Source of the DNA: an uncultured Nitrosomonadales bacterium
GTDB lineage: Bacteria; Pseudomonadota; Gammaproteobacteria; Burkholderiales; Gallionellaceae
NCBI GenBank assembly: GCA_903858965.1
Contig: CAIOKY010000149.1
Location: 1 to 64,000, forward strand
Length of the DNA stretch: 64,000 nt
Direction of reading: 5' to 3'
Shown here: one piece after another, positions 46,245-54,769 of the stretch
How the letters are laid out: each line of letters opens with the position of its first letter
Numbering within the stretch: the first letter of the stretch is position 1
Program-made: the position numbers and the translations under genes
The notes under the pieces: model-generated
Databases searched by the model: none
What the model was told of the DNA's origin: nothing
The model's input: the letters and a program-made list of their open reading frames with translations, nothing else

Positions 46245-46843
46245 GACTGGCTCGCGGCATCCACCGCATGCAGAAAAACCGCGTACGGCTGAGCTCCGGA
46301 AAATCCCTTGCCTGACGCAAAAATGAAATTCGGCACGCTGCGTATGCCCCGTTCAAAAGCATCGGAGGTCGCACGCTCGACCTCTGCCCGGTAACGTCCG
46401 GTGTGCAGGGTATCGAGCACCTCGTCGCGGGGCATCCCCACCTCCGCTCCTATTTCAGCAAGCACCTTCGGATCACCGATGTCGCGTGCTTGCGCGAAGT
46501 AAGCAGTGAAAACTGCGCGATGATAGGCATCGTCCAGGCCTTTGGCTTCTGCAAGAAAACCTATTTCATGTGCCTGACGGGTGTTCGGTACCAGCGCGGG
46601 ACGGTTAAGCGGCAGACCCGCCGCTTGAGTGGCCTCACGGACCGCAGCTTCGGCGCGTTCCAGGCGTTCCGGGGGAAGTATCGAAGCCAGCGGAACACCG
46701 CCTTCGGGAGTATCCGGGCGCAGCAAGTAGGGATTCCAATGCAGGCGAACCGGACGCTCTTTTTCCAGCCGTGTGAGTCGCCCCAAGCCGATGTAACACC
46801 ATGGACAGATAAAGTCGGCGTATATCTCAATGGTCGTGGGCAT
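46241..46843 (-). CDS. DsbA-family thioredoxin-fold oxidoreductase (FrnE-like)
   Basis: 200 aa from the ATG at 46843, with AGGAG 8 nt upstream. Active-site CPWC (Cys13-Cys16) in YADFICPWCYIGLGRL, the long helical insertion of the DsbA/2-hydroxychromene isomerase family, and the cis-Pro segment SVPNFIFASGKGFSGAQP. No signal peptide, so cytoplasmic, like FrnE-type proteins. Confidence 0.9.
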   Translation of the reverse strand: MPTTIEIYADFICPWCYIGLGRLTRLEKERPVRLHWNPYLLRPDTPEGGVPLASILPPERLERAEAAVREATQAAGLPLNRPALVPNTRQAHEIGFLAEAKGLDDAYHRAVFTAYFAQARDIGDPKVLAEIGAEVGMPRDEVLDTLHTGRYRAEVERATSDAFERGIRSVPNFIFASGKGFSGAQPYAVFLHAVDAASQS

Positions 46844-46857
46844 TAAAAACTCCTGTT

Positions 46858-46877
46858 TGTGGTTCGCGAAAACCACA
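46858..46877. promoter_or_regulatory. Inverted repeat between divergent dsbA-family and ybhB-family genes
   Basis: TGTGGTT-CGCGAA-AACCACA, perfect 7-bp arms. It lies just upstream of the DsbA-family ribosome site, so it could be an operator or an mRNA stem that hides the site. Confidence 0.4.
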
Positions 46878-47032
46878 GATTAAATCGGCGTTTCATCAAG
46901 CAACCAAAAAGACTGCCTGGTACGGCTCCTATTATCATGGCGAGTCGTACCGCAAAGCAAATGGGAATCGATTTTTCACCGGTATCAACAGTGCTACAAT
47001 TCCGCCCCCCGTTCATATCAAGGAGAACCCTC

Positions 47033-47587
47033 ATGCGTCGCATACTACTTGCTGTTGCTTTAGCCGGTTTATCCACTTTGACTTACGCTTCCGGTTTCAA
47101 ACTATCCAGCCCGGAGATAAAGGCCAACAGTACGATACCCAAGAGTTTCGAATTCAATGGGTTCGGTTGTTCCGGCGAAAACAAGTCGCCCGCCCTGAAA
47201 TGGAGCGGTGCGCCCAAGGACACCAAGAGTTTTGCCGTGACCGTTTATGACCCCGATGCGCCGACCGGCTCGGGCTGGTGGCACTGGGTAGTCATCAACA
47301 TCCCGGCTGACGTTACCGAACTGGCTGCGAACGCCGGAGCGCTCAACAGCACCACCCTGCCCAAGGGCGCGGTACAAGGCCGTACCGACTACGGCTCGGC
47401 AGCCTGGGGCGGCACCTGCCCACCACAAGGAGACAAGCCACACCACTACATTTTCACGGTATACGCGCTGAAGACCGATAAAATCGACGTTCCAGCCGAT
47501 GCCACTGCGGCGTTGACCGGCTATATGATCCATGCAAATACACTGGGCAAAGCCAGTTTTACCGCAAAGTATGGCCGTTCCAAGTAA
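47033..47587 (+). CDS. Exported YbhB/YbcL family (PEBP) protein
   Basis: 184 aa from the ATG at 47033, with AAGGAGAA 6 nt upstream; upstream in-frame codons are not typical. Signal peptide (ILLAVALAGLSTLTYA). The phosphatidylethanolamine-binding fold shows the ligand-site DPDAPTGSGWWHWVVINI segment and GTCPPQGDKPHHYIFTVYAL. Bacterial members (YbhB/YbcL) are periplasmic, of uncertain function, distantly related to Raf kinase inhibitor protein. Confidence 0.92.
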   Translation: MRRILLAVALAGLSTLTYASGFKLSSPEIKANSTIPKSFEFNGFGCSGENKSPALKWSGAPKDTKSFAVTVYDPDAPTGSGWWHWVVINIPADVTELAANAGALNSTTLPKGAVQGRTDYGSAAWGGTCPPQGDKPHHYIFTVYALKTDKIDVPADATAALTGYMIHANTLGKASFTAKYGRSK

Positions 47588-47602
47588 CCATATAATGCTT
47601 AA

Positions 47603-47644
47603 GGGCGGGGGTAAATCATCCCGCCCGATTCAGAAATATTTTTA
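47603..47644 (+). terminator. Likely terminator after the ybhB-family gene
   Basis: GGGCGGG-10 nt-CCCGCCC stem followed after 11 nt by ATATTTTT. The T-run is a little far from the stem. Confidence 0.5.
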
Positions 47645-47711
47645 AACACCATAAAACTGGTGCTAAACTCCTATCCGCTGCATGTGCAGTATTCACAACA
47701 AGGGAAAAAAC

Positions 47712-47996
47712 ATGAACAGAAAAGAACTCATAGATGCCTTGGCCGACAAGACAGGCAGTTCCAAAGCAGATGCTGATCGCAACATTGCAGCACTGATTGA
47801 AATCGTCACCAACACTCTGAAGAAGGGTGACAATGTCGCTTTGGTTGGTTTTGGCACATTCGAAGTACGCAAGCGTGCAGCACGCGCCGGCCGCAATCCC
47901 AGCACTGGCGAAGCAATCAAGATCAAGGCAGCGAAGGTTCCGGCATTCAAGGCTGGCGCTACGCTGAAGACAGCAGTAAACGGCGCAAAGAAATAA
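47712..47996 (+). CDS. hup: DNA-binding protein HU
   Basis: 94 aa from the ATG at 47712 (AGGGAA upstream). A histone-like nucleoid protein. [20 protein letters not shown] start, [20 protein letters not shown] and the beta-arm [19 protein letters not shown] with the intercalating Pro mark it as HU of beta-type. The start lies within a CACCA/TGGTG dyad-bearing leader (47646-47661). Confidence 0.95.
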   Translation: MNRKELIDALADKTGSSKADADRNIAALIEIVTNTLKKGDNVALVGFGTFEVRKRAARAGRNPSTGEAIKIKAAKVPAFKAGATLKTAVNGAKK

Positions 47997-48015
47997 ATCA
48001 ATTGCATCTGCAGCA

Positions 48016-48039
48016 CACCAGCCCTCCACGGGGCTGGTG
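48016..48039 (+). terminator. Hairpin after hup
   Basis: CACCAGCCC-TCCACG-GGGCTGGTG, a perfect 9-bp stem 19 nt after the stop, without a strong T-run (ACTGTGTCT follows). Confidence 0.5.
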
Positions 48040-48249
48040 ACTGTGTCTCGCCACGTCTCATCTGCACGGCGGCCTGCCCGCAGAAACATAGTCCCAGTTA
48101 ATTTCTTCAAGTTCGTGATATCGCCGGCGGATTATTCCGACTCCCGGATTTTGCCGCCTCCAGATTTCCCGCATCCTGCCTCCATTCCGGCGTACGATAG
48201 TCCTGTCTGAATACTCCGCGCATGGCTGTGCCGAAAGAGAACTCGCACT

Positions 48250-50832
48250 ATGGATCGTCCCGATGCCCTGTTCTGGAATCTGCCCATTGAGTCCCTGCAA
48301 TCACAATTGGAGGCGACCCCGGCCGGGCTGAGCCAGAAGGAGGCGCGTGCGCGCAGCATTCGGTTCGGCCCCAACACACTGCGCGACCACGGCGAGCGGC
48401 CACTGTTCCTCCAGTATCTGGGCCACTTCAAGAATCCGCTGGTAATGGTTCTGCTGGCGGCCAGCGCCGTGTCTGCGCTGACCGGCGAGATCACCGGATT
48501 CATGATCATCTGGGCCATCGTGCTGATGAGCGTGACGCTGGATTTCTTTCAGGAATACCGCGCCGGCCGCGCTGCGGAACAGTTGAAAAAAAAGGTGGCG
48601 GTACGCGCCACGGTGTTGCGCGATGGGCATGCGCAAGAAATTCCAATCGCACAACTGGTGCTGGGCGATGTCGTGCTGTTGTCTGCTGGCAGTCTGATCC
48701 CGGCCGATTGCCGGTTGCTTGAGGCCAAGGATTTCTTCATCAACCAGTCGTTGCTGACCGGCGAATCCTATCCGGTGGAAAAACATGCCGGTGAACTAAC
48801 TGCCCCCGCAGCAGACCTGAGCCAGGCCGGGAATGCCGTATTCATGGGCACCTCGGTCATCAGTGGCATGGCCAAAGCGATGGTGTGCCGCTCCGGAGCC
48901 GACACGGCGATGGGTGATATCGCAGACTCGCTGGCAGTCAAGCCACCGCCGACCGCTTTCGAGCTGGGCACACAAAGCTTCGGCATACTGATCATGCGCC
49001 TGACGTTCATGCTGGTGCTGTTTGTATTTTTGATCAATGCGTTTTTTCATCGTCCTTTCCTCGAATCCTTCCTGTTTGCGATCGCGCTGGCGGTCGGTCT
49101 GACTCCGGAGCTGTTGCCCATGGTGGTCACGGTAACGCTGTCGCGCGGCGCGATGCGCATGGCGAAGAAACAGGTGATCGTGAAGCAACTTGCCGCGATC
49201 CATAATCTGGGCAGCATGGACGTGCTGTGCACCGACAAGACCGGCACACTGACAGAGGGGCGCATCAAGCTGGAACGTCACTTGGACGCACAAGGTAACG
49301 ACAGCACCCAAGTGCTGCAACTGGCCTACCTCAACAGTTATTTCGAGACCGGGTTGAAGAGCCCGCTGGATGACGCGATCCTCGAACACAAAGAGATAGC
49401 CACAAGCGGCTGGAGCAAGATCGACGAGGTGCCGTTCGATTTCGAACGGCGACGCGTTTCGGTGCTGGTCGATAATGGTTTGGCGGGACAAGTGTTGGCC
49501 GGGCAGGGGTTATCCGGCCTGGGCAATAAACGGCTGCTCGTGGTCAAAGGCTCACCCGAGGATATCCTCAGGCTGTCCACGCAATATGCCGTGGGCGAAC
49601 TGGAAAGATTTCAACCGCTGGACGACAAGGCACTGGCATCGATCCAGGCGCTGCACGACAGCCTTGGCAAGGAAGGCTTCAAGGTACTTGGTATCGCCTG
49701 GCGGCCAGTGGCGCTGGATCATCCGCATGCCGTGGTCAACGACGAGACCGAACTGATCTTCGCCGGTTTCGCCGCGTTCCTCGACCCGCCCAAGGCGAGC
49801 GCGGCGCAGGCGCTCAAGGTGCTCGCGGCTGACGGAATAAGCGTCAAGATCGTCACCGGTGACAGCGAGCTGGTCACCCGCTATATCTGCGGCCAGCTGG
49901 ATATGCCGGTCACCGGCGTGCTGAACGGCAGTGAACTGCAGCAGATGGACGATCCCACACTGGCGGTTCGCGTGAGGGAAGCCAACCTGTTCTGCCGCGT
50001 CACGCCCGCGCAGAAGAACCGCATCATCCTGTCGCTGAAAGCGCAGGGACACACGGTGGGTTATCTCGGCGACGGCATCAACGATGCGCCTTCGCTACGT
50101 TCGGCGGATGTCGGCATCTCGGTAGACAGTGCCGTGGATGTGGCCAAGGCAGCAGCCGACATGATCATGCTGCGGGAAGACCTGAACGTGCTGCACGCGG
50201 GCGTACAAGAAGGGCGGCGCACTTTCACCAACATCCTGAAATACATCATGATGGGAACGAGTTCGAATTTCGGCAACATGTTCAGCATGGCCGGTGCGAC
50301 GCTGTTCCTGCCCTTCCTGCCGATGCTGCCGTCGCAGATATTGCTGAATAACCTGCTCTATGATGTCTCCGAATTGCCGATCCCGATGGATAACGTGGAC
50401 AGCGAATACCTGACTCATCCGCGGCACTGGAACACGACCTTCATCCGTAACTACATGTGGGTGGTCGGACCGGTCAGCTCGGTGTTCGACTTCCTGATGT
50501 TCTTCATCCTGCTGAAAGTTTTCGGCGCAGGCGAAGAGCTGTTCCACACCGGCTGGTTCATCGAGTCCATTGCCACCCAGGTGCTGGTGATCTTCGTCAT
50601 CCGCACCCGCGGCAACCCATTCAGGAGCCGGCCGAATATCGCGCTGGCCATCACTTCACTGGCCGTGGTTCTGGTAGCCGCCGCATTGCCGTTCACGCCG
50701 TTTGCGGCGCAGCTCGGTTTCGTCGCTCCGCCACCGCTGTTCTTCATGATCCTGCCGGTGATGGTGATCTGCTATCTGGTGGCGGTGGAATTCGTGAAGC
50801 GATTGTTCTACCGGCATTTTCCGGTGCTCTAA
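48250..50832 (+). CDS. mgtA: Magnesium-transporting P-type ATPase (MgtA/MgtB type)
   Basis: 860 aa, the usual size. P-type ATPase moving Mg2+ into the cytoplasm. LLTGESYPVEK actuator loop, phosphorylated Asp329 in CTDKTGTLTEGR, VKGSPEDIL nucleotide site, and GDGINDAPSLRSADVGISVD hinge. The C-terminal membrane part has MFSMAGATLFLPFLPMLPSQ and LLNNLLYDVSELPIPMDNVD, which are specific to the MgtA/MgtB group. No Mg-sensing leader was recognised in the 250 bp before it. Confidence 0.95.
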   Translation: MDRPDALFWNLPIESLQSQLEATPAGLSQKEARARSIRFGPNTLRDHGERPLFLQYLGHFKNPLVMVLLAASAVSALTGEITGFMIIWAIVLMSVTLDFFQEYRAGRAAEQLKKKVAVRATVLRDGHAQEIPIAQLVLGDVVLLSAGSLIPADCRLLEAKDFFINQSLLTGESYPVEKHAGELTAPAADLSQAGNAVFMGTSVISGMAKAMVCRSGADTAMGDIADSLAVKPPPTAFELGTQSFGILIMRLTFMLVLFVFLINAFFHRPFLESFLFAIALAVGLTPELLPMVVTVTLSRGAMRMAKKQVIVKQLAAIHNLGSMDVLCTDKTGTLTEGRIKLERHLDAQGNDSTQVLQLAYLNSYFETGLKSPLDDAILEHKEIATSGWSKIDEVPFDFERRRVSVLVDNGLAGQVLAGQGLSGLGNKRLLVVKGSPEDILRLSTQYAVGELERFQPLDDKALASIQALHDSLGKEGFKVLGIAWRPVALDHPHAVVNDETELIFAGFAAFLDPPKASAAQALKVLAADGISVKIVTGDSELVTRYICGQLDMPVTGVLNGSELQQMDDPTLAVRVREANLFCRVTPAQKNRIILSLKAQGHTVGYLGDGINDAPSLRSADVGISVDSAVDVAKAAADMIMLREDLNVLHAGVQEGRRTFTNILKYIMMGTSSNFGNMFSMAGATLFLPFLPMLPSQILLNNLLYDVSELPIPMDNVDSEYLTHPRHWNTTFIRNYMWVVGPVSSVFDFLMFFILLKVFGAGEELFHTGWFIESIATQVLVIFVIRTRGNPFRSRPNIALAITSLAVVLVAAALPFTPFAAQLGFVAPPPLFFMILPVMVICYLVAVEFVKRLFYRHFPVL

Positions 50833-50848
50833 AACGCCAACTGAAAGA

Positions 50849-51808
50849 TCACTTTTTGTTGAGATCGGCGCAGGGATCAGCGCGTTCCATGCGCGGCGAG
50901 AACCAGATCACATCAAAGGGTACATCGCCCGAGGCGCTTTCTGTCTCGTAAGTTTCGGGCGCATTCCTCCCCGGAATGACCTCGACGAAACCGATTGAAA
51001 AGATATGTGCCAACGGGGCGCGCGCGGCAAGATACAGCGGCATGCCGACATCGCGGCGGGCGTGACTGCTGCCGACGATGGCGACGATGCCGCGCCCTAT
51101 ACCGGATATCGCGCTGTCGGCCATCAATGCATCGCGCAGCCGCTGGCCGCGAGCCAGCCCTTCACGCAAGGTATCCCTGACCTGGCCGCAATGCGCTCCG
51201 CCCATGTGTCTGAGCATGTAGTTTTCCCGGCTCTCGCTCCACACTTCTTCAACTGCCATGCGCTTGAGGGCGTCCGCATCATAGGCGGAAAAACCATTCC
51301 AGATGACCGGCTGCAATTGCTGGCTCGAAATGTTGGCGGCGATGACCGGCAGTTTGTTGTCGAGCGCAGTGACCAGAAACGGACGATAGAACTGCCAGTC
51401 GGTGAATTTGATCAGGCCGGTCACTGTCTTCAAAGTCTTATCATGATCGCTGCCTGCCAGTGCCGCGTCGAGAGCCGGTTGACTGTCCGCATCGAGCTGC
51501 TCCATGACCAGCGCCGGTCGCGCTCCCGAATCGATGCGCGCTTTCAACAACTTTAGCTGAAGCTCATGATGCTGCGGATTGTCATGCGTCTCGCCGAGCA
51601 GCAGGACGTTGGCTTTTTCGATTCGGGCAAGCAGCGTAGCTTCGTCGATGAAACTGCGGCTGCGCATATCCCATATCTTGCCAACCAGCGGATGGTCGGC
51701 ATAGAGCATGTTCCCGGCAGGTACTGTGTCCGCAAATACCAACGGGGTGCCGGCGAGCAACAACAAGGAAAAGAGAAAGTGCAGCCTGATACTCGCAATG
51801 ATTTTCAT
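50849..51808 (-). CDS. ChaN-like exported protein (haem-binding uptake/Tiki superfamily)
   Basis: 319 aa with a signal peptide (FLFSLLLLAGTPLVFADT). The EreA/ChaN/Tiki fold shows LLLGETHDNPQHHELQLKLL near residues 52-71 with the Glu-His pair, ALVMEQLDADSQPAL and a later IVAIVGSSHARRDVGMPLYL. ChaN binds haem in iron uptake; relatives include metalloproteases, so the reaction is uncertain. Periplasmic or membrane-attached. It is convergent with mgtA. Confidence 0.88.
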   Translation of the reverse strand: MKIIASIRLHFLFSLLLLAGTPLVFADTVPAGNMLYADHPLVGKIWDMRSRSFIDEATLLARIEKANVLLLGETHDNPQHHELQLKLLKARIDSGARPALVMEQLDADSQPALDAALAGSDHDKTLKTVTGLIKFTDWQFYRPFLVTALDNKLPVIAANISSQQLQPVIWNGFSAYDADALKRMAVEEVWSESRENYMLRHMGGAHCGQVRDTLREGLARGQRLRDALMADSAISGIGRGIVAIVGSSHARRDVGMPLYLAARAPLAHIFSIGFVEVIPGRNAPETYETESASGDVPFDVIWFSPRMERADPCADLNKK

Positions 51809-51873
51809 GCTTGAAGATGCTGCCTGGTCTGATTATGGTCTGGTGTCTGGTGCTGCGTGGCGCGCGATGATAC

Positions 51874-52284
51874 TTATTGTCCCAATTTGGCGGCGATCTG
51901 GCGTTCGGCGGCGGCCCAATGCTCATCCGAACGTCCCTGGAAACCATGCTGCTCGGCGATAAAATATGCCGCAGTCTCGACCATGCGATAGCGTTCTTCA
52001 GGGGTTGGCCTGGTTACTGTTTTATCGGGCGTGGCCGGCTTGACCCGGATGGCCGGAGTTTTCTTTTCCGGAATTTTCTTTTCGGGAGGTTTCTTCACTG
52101 CGGGCGCTTTGGCTTTTTTCGGTTCCGCTATCGCTGCCTTCTTTGCTGCCGGTTTCTTGACTAGCGATTTTTTCGCAGCCGTCTGTAATGTAGTGGTAGC
52201 AGCCTTGGGCTTTCCGGCAGCCGCACTGCCGGATTTTGCTGTCGTCACTTTTTTTGCCGCCGGTTTTGCTTTGTGTTCAGCCAT
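51874..52284 (-). CDS. Histone-H1-like basic protein with C-terminal DUF2934
   Basis: 136 aa from the ATG at 52284 (GAGGTGATAGAC before it). Residues 4-90 are Lys/Ala/Pro-rich, like bacterial histone-H1-type tails (KKSLVKKPAAKKAAIAEPKK), and should be disordered and DNA- or RNA-binding. The last ~45 residues are DUF2934 (RYRMVETAAYFIAEQHGFQG, then DEHWAAAERQI). Such proteins are widespread in proteobacteria but little studied. Confidence 0.85.
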   Translation of the reverse strand: MAEHKAKPAAKKVTTAKSGSAAAGKPKAATTTLQTAAKKSLVKKPAAKKAAIAEPKKAKAPAVKKPPEKKIPEKKTPAIRVKPATPDKTVTRPTPEERYRMVETAAYFIAEQHGFQGRSDEHWAAAERQIAAKLGQ

Positions 52285-52498
52285 GTCTATCACCTCGCTG
52301 ATTCCAGGATTGCGCCGGATTGACCTGTGCCGCGCAAGGTTGCGCTGATCCGCACTCATCCGGCGATTGTTAAACACCTGCCCTGTTCGGCATAATAGGC
52401 ACACTGCCTATACCGGTCAACCGGTTAGGGTTAATATCCCAACCACAGCGGATTATTCTGCTGAAACCTTGTGACATCGTGATGACGGGATCGGCCTG

Positions 52499-52996
52499 AT
52501 GACTACGCTGGAAATCTGGGAACTGCTGAGTTACGTGGTGACGGTGGTCGGCCTGCCGCTGGCGATCTCCGTGTTCGTCTTCGAACAACGCAAAGAACGC
52601 AACAACGAGGAAGAGGAAGTCTATCAGCTGCTCTCCGACAACTATCAGGAGTTCCTCAAGGTTGCGCTGGTAAATCCCGATCTGCGCTTGTTCGCCACAG
52701 AAGAAACGCCGGCGCTCTCGCAAGAACAACGCGAGCGCATGTTCATCATCTTCAGCATGCTGATCTCATTGTTCGAACGCGCCTACCTGCTGCTCTACGA
52801 AGACAACCTGAAAGAAAAGCCGTTGCGGCGCTGGCGTTCGTGGGAAGATTACATGGGCGAATGGTGCAACCGCGCCGATTTCCGCGCCGCGCTGCCCGCC
52901 TTGCTGCGCGGGGAAGATCCCGAGTTCGCGGATTACATTCAAAGGCTCGCGGCCAGCACCACGGTTGCGCAGGATTCAAGAGAGAAGACATGCTGA
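52499..52996 (+). CDS. Hypothetical protein with one N-terminal membrane helix
   Basis: 165 aa. Residues about 6-27 (WELLSYVVTVVGLPLAISVF) form a membrane helix with no cleavage site; the rest is charged and helical with a YQLLSDNYQEFLKVALVNPD segment and an aromatic WRSWEDYMGEWCNR. No family I can name. It overlaps the following parA start by 7 bp, so it is probably co-translated with it and could serve as its membrane partner. Confidence 0.75.
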   Translation: MTTLEIWELLSYVVTVVGLPLAISVFVFEQRKERNNEEEEVYQLLSDNYQEFLKVALVNPDLRLFATEETPALSQEQRERMFIIFSMLISLFERAYLLLYEDNLKEKPLRRWRSWEDYMGEWCNRADFRAALPALLRGEDPEFADYIQRLAASTTVAQDSREKTC

Positions 52997-53772
52997 CAAT
53001 ACTGGTCATCAATTCAAAAGGGGGTTCGGGCAAGACCACCCTGACCACCAATCTTGCCAGTTACTATGCCAGCAGAAAAATCCGGACGGCGATCATGGAC
53101 TACGACCCGCAGGGTTCGAGCATACAATGGCTGCGGGTACGGCCCGATAACGCGGAGAAGATACACGGCGCCAACGCCGCACCGCCCAAGGGCGCCAGCA
53201 CGCTGCGCAGTCTGCATTCATGGGTTCCGACAGACACCGAAGTCCTGATCCTGGATGCGCCTGCCGGAGCGAAGGGTCTGTTGCTGCAAGACCTGGTGCG
53301 CAAGTCCAACTACATCGTGATCCCGGTCTCACCCTCCGCCATCGATATCCATGCCACCGCCGATTTCATCAAGGAGCTGTTCCTGTTCGGCGGCGCGCGT
53401 ACTTCCAAGGCAAAGATCGCCGTGGTTGCCAACCGCGTGCGCAACCCGTCCTCGACAATTTACGGGGCGCTCGAGCGTTTCCTCAATTCGCTGAAGCTGC
53501 CATTCCTCACCAACATCCGCGATTCGGAAAATTATCTGCACGCCGTCGAGCAAGGCCTGGGCGTGTTCGAGATGGACGAAACCGCGACTGCCGCTGAAAG
53601 ACGGGAGCTGATGCCGATCCTGAAATGGCTGGAAGGCCAATTCCCGAGCCGGTTCGGGTCGCGTATCGAGAATAAAACATCGGCCATCGAGGGATCGAGA
53701 AAGTTCGCGGCATTTCGCACACAGAACATCACCATCCTCAGCGCCACCGGAAGATTCAAAAGTTATCCGTGA
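52990..53772 (+). CDS. ParA/MinD-family ATPase (first of two paralogues)
   Basis: 260 aa from the ATG at 52990. Deviant Walker A INSKGGSGKTTLTTNLASYY with signature Lys10, Walker A' DYDPQGSSIQW and Walker B VLILDAPAGAK. The C-terminal ~40 residues are Arg/Ser-rich and differ from the paralogue. ParA proteins polymerise or spread on DNA/membrane to position plasmids, carboxysomes, chemotaxis arrays or other large complexes. No parB-like gene or parS set is adjacent, so this is not a simple plasmid partition locus. Coupled to the membrane-protein gene upstream. Confidence 0.88.
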   Translation: MLTILVINSKGGSGKTTLTTNLASYYASRKIRTAIMDYDPQGSSIQWLRVRPDNAEKIHGANAAPPKGASTLRSLHSWVPTDTEVLILDAPAGAKGLLLQDLVRKSNYIVIPVSPSAIDIHATADFIKELFLFGGARTSKAKIAVVANRVRNPSSTIYGALERFLNSLKLPFLTNIRDSENYLHAVEQGLGVFEMDETATAAERRELMPILKWLEGQFPSRFGSRIENKTSAIEGSRKFAAFRTQNITILSATGRFKSYP

Positions 53773-53791
53773 CACGGTTGCGCCCGGAACA

Positions 53792-53803
53792 TAATGCGCA
53801 TTA
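53792..53803. promoter_or_regulatory. Perfect palindrome between the parA paralogues
   Basis: TAATGCGCATTA, a perfect 12-bp palindrome in an AT-rich 131-bp gap. Possible operator or DNA site for one of the ParA-linked proteins; nothing else supports this. Confidence 0.35.
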
Positions 53804-53823
53804 CATTATTTGATAATAATGGT

Positions 53824-53851
53824 TTGAATATCCTGATAAATCTTATATATT
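53824..53851 (+). promoter_or_regulatory. Likely sigma-70 promoter of the second parA
   Basis: TTGAAT at 53824-53829 and TATATT at 53846-53851, 16 bp apart, in an AT-rich stretch 52 nt before the ATG. It gives the second paralogue its own promoter. Confidence 0.5.
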
Positions 53852-53903
53852 ACTGGATATGCCGGATTGAACGCTTGCTGGACGACATCACAAAGGGGAG
53901 CCC

Positions 53904-54671
53904 ATGCTGACGATACTGATCATCAATTCCAAAGGTGGATCGGGAAAGACCACCTTGAGCACCACTCTCGCCAGTTATTACGCCAGCAAAAAATTCCGAA
54001 CCACGATCATGGACTACGACCCGCAAGGGTCTTGCCTGCAGTGGCTGCGGGTACGTCCCGGCCACATGGGCAATATCCACGCCGCCAATGCCGCACCGCC
54101 AAAGGGTGCCAGCAACCTGCACAATTTACAGAAATGGGTTCCGGTCGGCACCGAGGTGCTGGTCATCGATGCACCTTCCGGAGTAAAAGGATTGTTGCTG
54201 CAGGAGATGGTACGCAAGGCCAACTTCATCGTGGTGCCGGTCGTTCCATCACCGATCGATATTCACGCCACCGCCGACTTCATCAAGGAGATGTTCACGA
54301 TAGGTGGCGCTGCCATCGGCAAGACCAAGGTCGCCATGGTTGCCAATCGGATGCGCCGGTCTTCTCCCGCACGCGAACCACTGGAACGCTTCCTCTCTTC
54401 TCTGCGACTGCCATTCCTGACCAGCATCAGCGATTCCGACAATTACCTGCGCGCTGTTGAAAAAGGTCTGGGCATATTCGAAATGGGCGAAGTACAAACT
54501 GCCATGGAAAGACAGGAACTGCTGCCTATCCTGAAATGGCTGGACGGACAGGTTCAGGTTGCCGAAATCGAAAGTAATGTCGTCAACATAGATGACTCCA
54601 GAAAGCTTGCCGCCAATCGCTCGGTCGGCAAGGCATGGCACTCTCCCATTACCCGTAACGCGCTCAGATAA
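53904..54671 (+). CDS. ParA/MinD-family ATPase (second of two paralogues)
   Basis: 255 aa with AAAGGGGAG upstream. The same motifs as the first copy: INSKGGSGKTTLSTTLASYY, DYDPQGSCLQW and LVIDAPSGVKG. By eye about two thirds of residues match over the first 215, and the C-terminal tails diverge. Both keep the full ATPase site, so both are likely active. Such a tandem pair is unusual and suggests the two make a heteromeric or sequential positioning system. Next gene is a papain-like peptidase on the same strand. Confidence 0.88.
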   Translation: MLTILIINSKGGSGKTTLSTTLASYYASKKFRTTIMDYDPQGSCLQWLRVRPGHMGNIHAANAAPPKGASNLHNLQKWVPVGTEVLVIDAPSGVKGLLLQEMVRKANFIVVPVVPSPIDIHATADFIKEMFTIGGAAIGKTKVAMVANRMRRSSPAREPLERFLSSLRLPFLTSISDSDNYLRAVEKGLGIFEMGEVQTAMERQELLPILKWLDGQVQVAEIESNVVNIDDSRKLAANRSVGKAWHSPITRNALR

Positions 54672-54769
54672 GTTTCCGGCCCAGCCGTCGCGCGACAGAT
54701 ACGCTGCTTTTTTATCGGCACACCTTCCGACAAATACTTTCTACGAGCGAACAGAAAGGGAGGCTCGCG

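Noticed and set aside
52990-54671. Classical plasmid partition locus
   Set aside because: Two ParA ATPases but no ParB, no parS-like cluster and no replication gene in the flanks.
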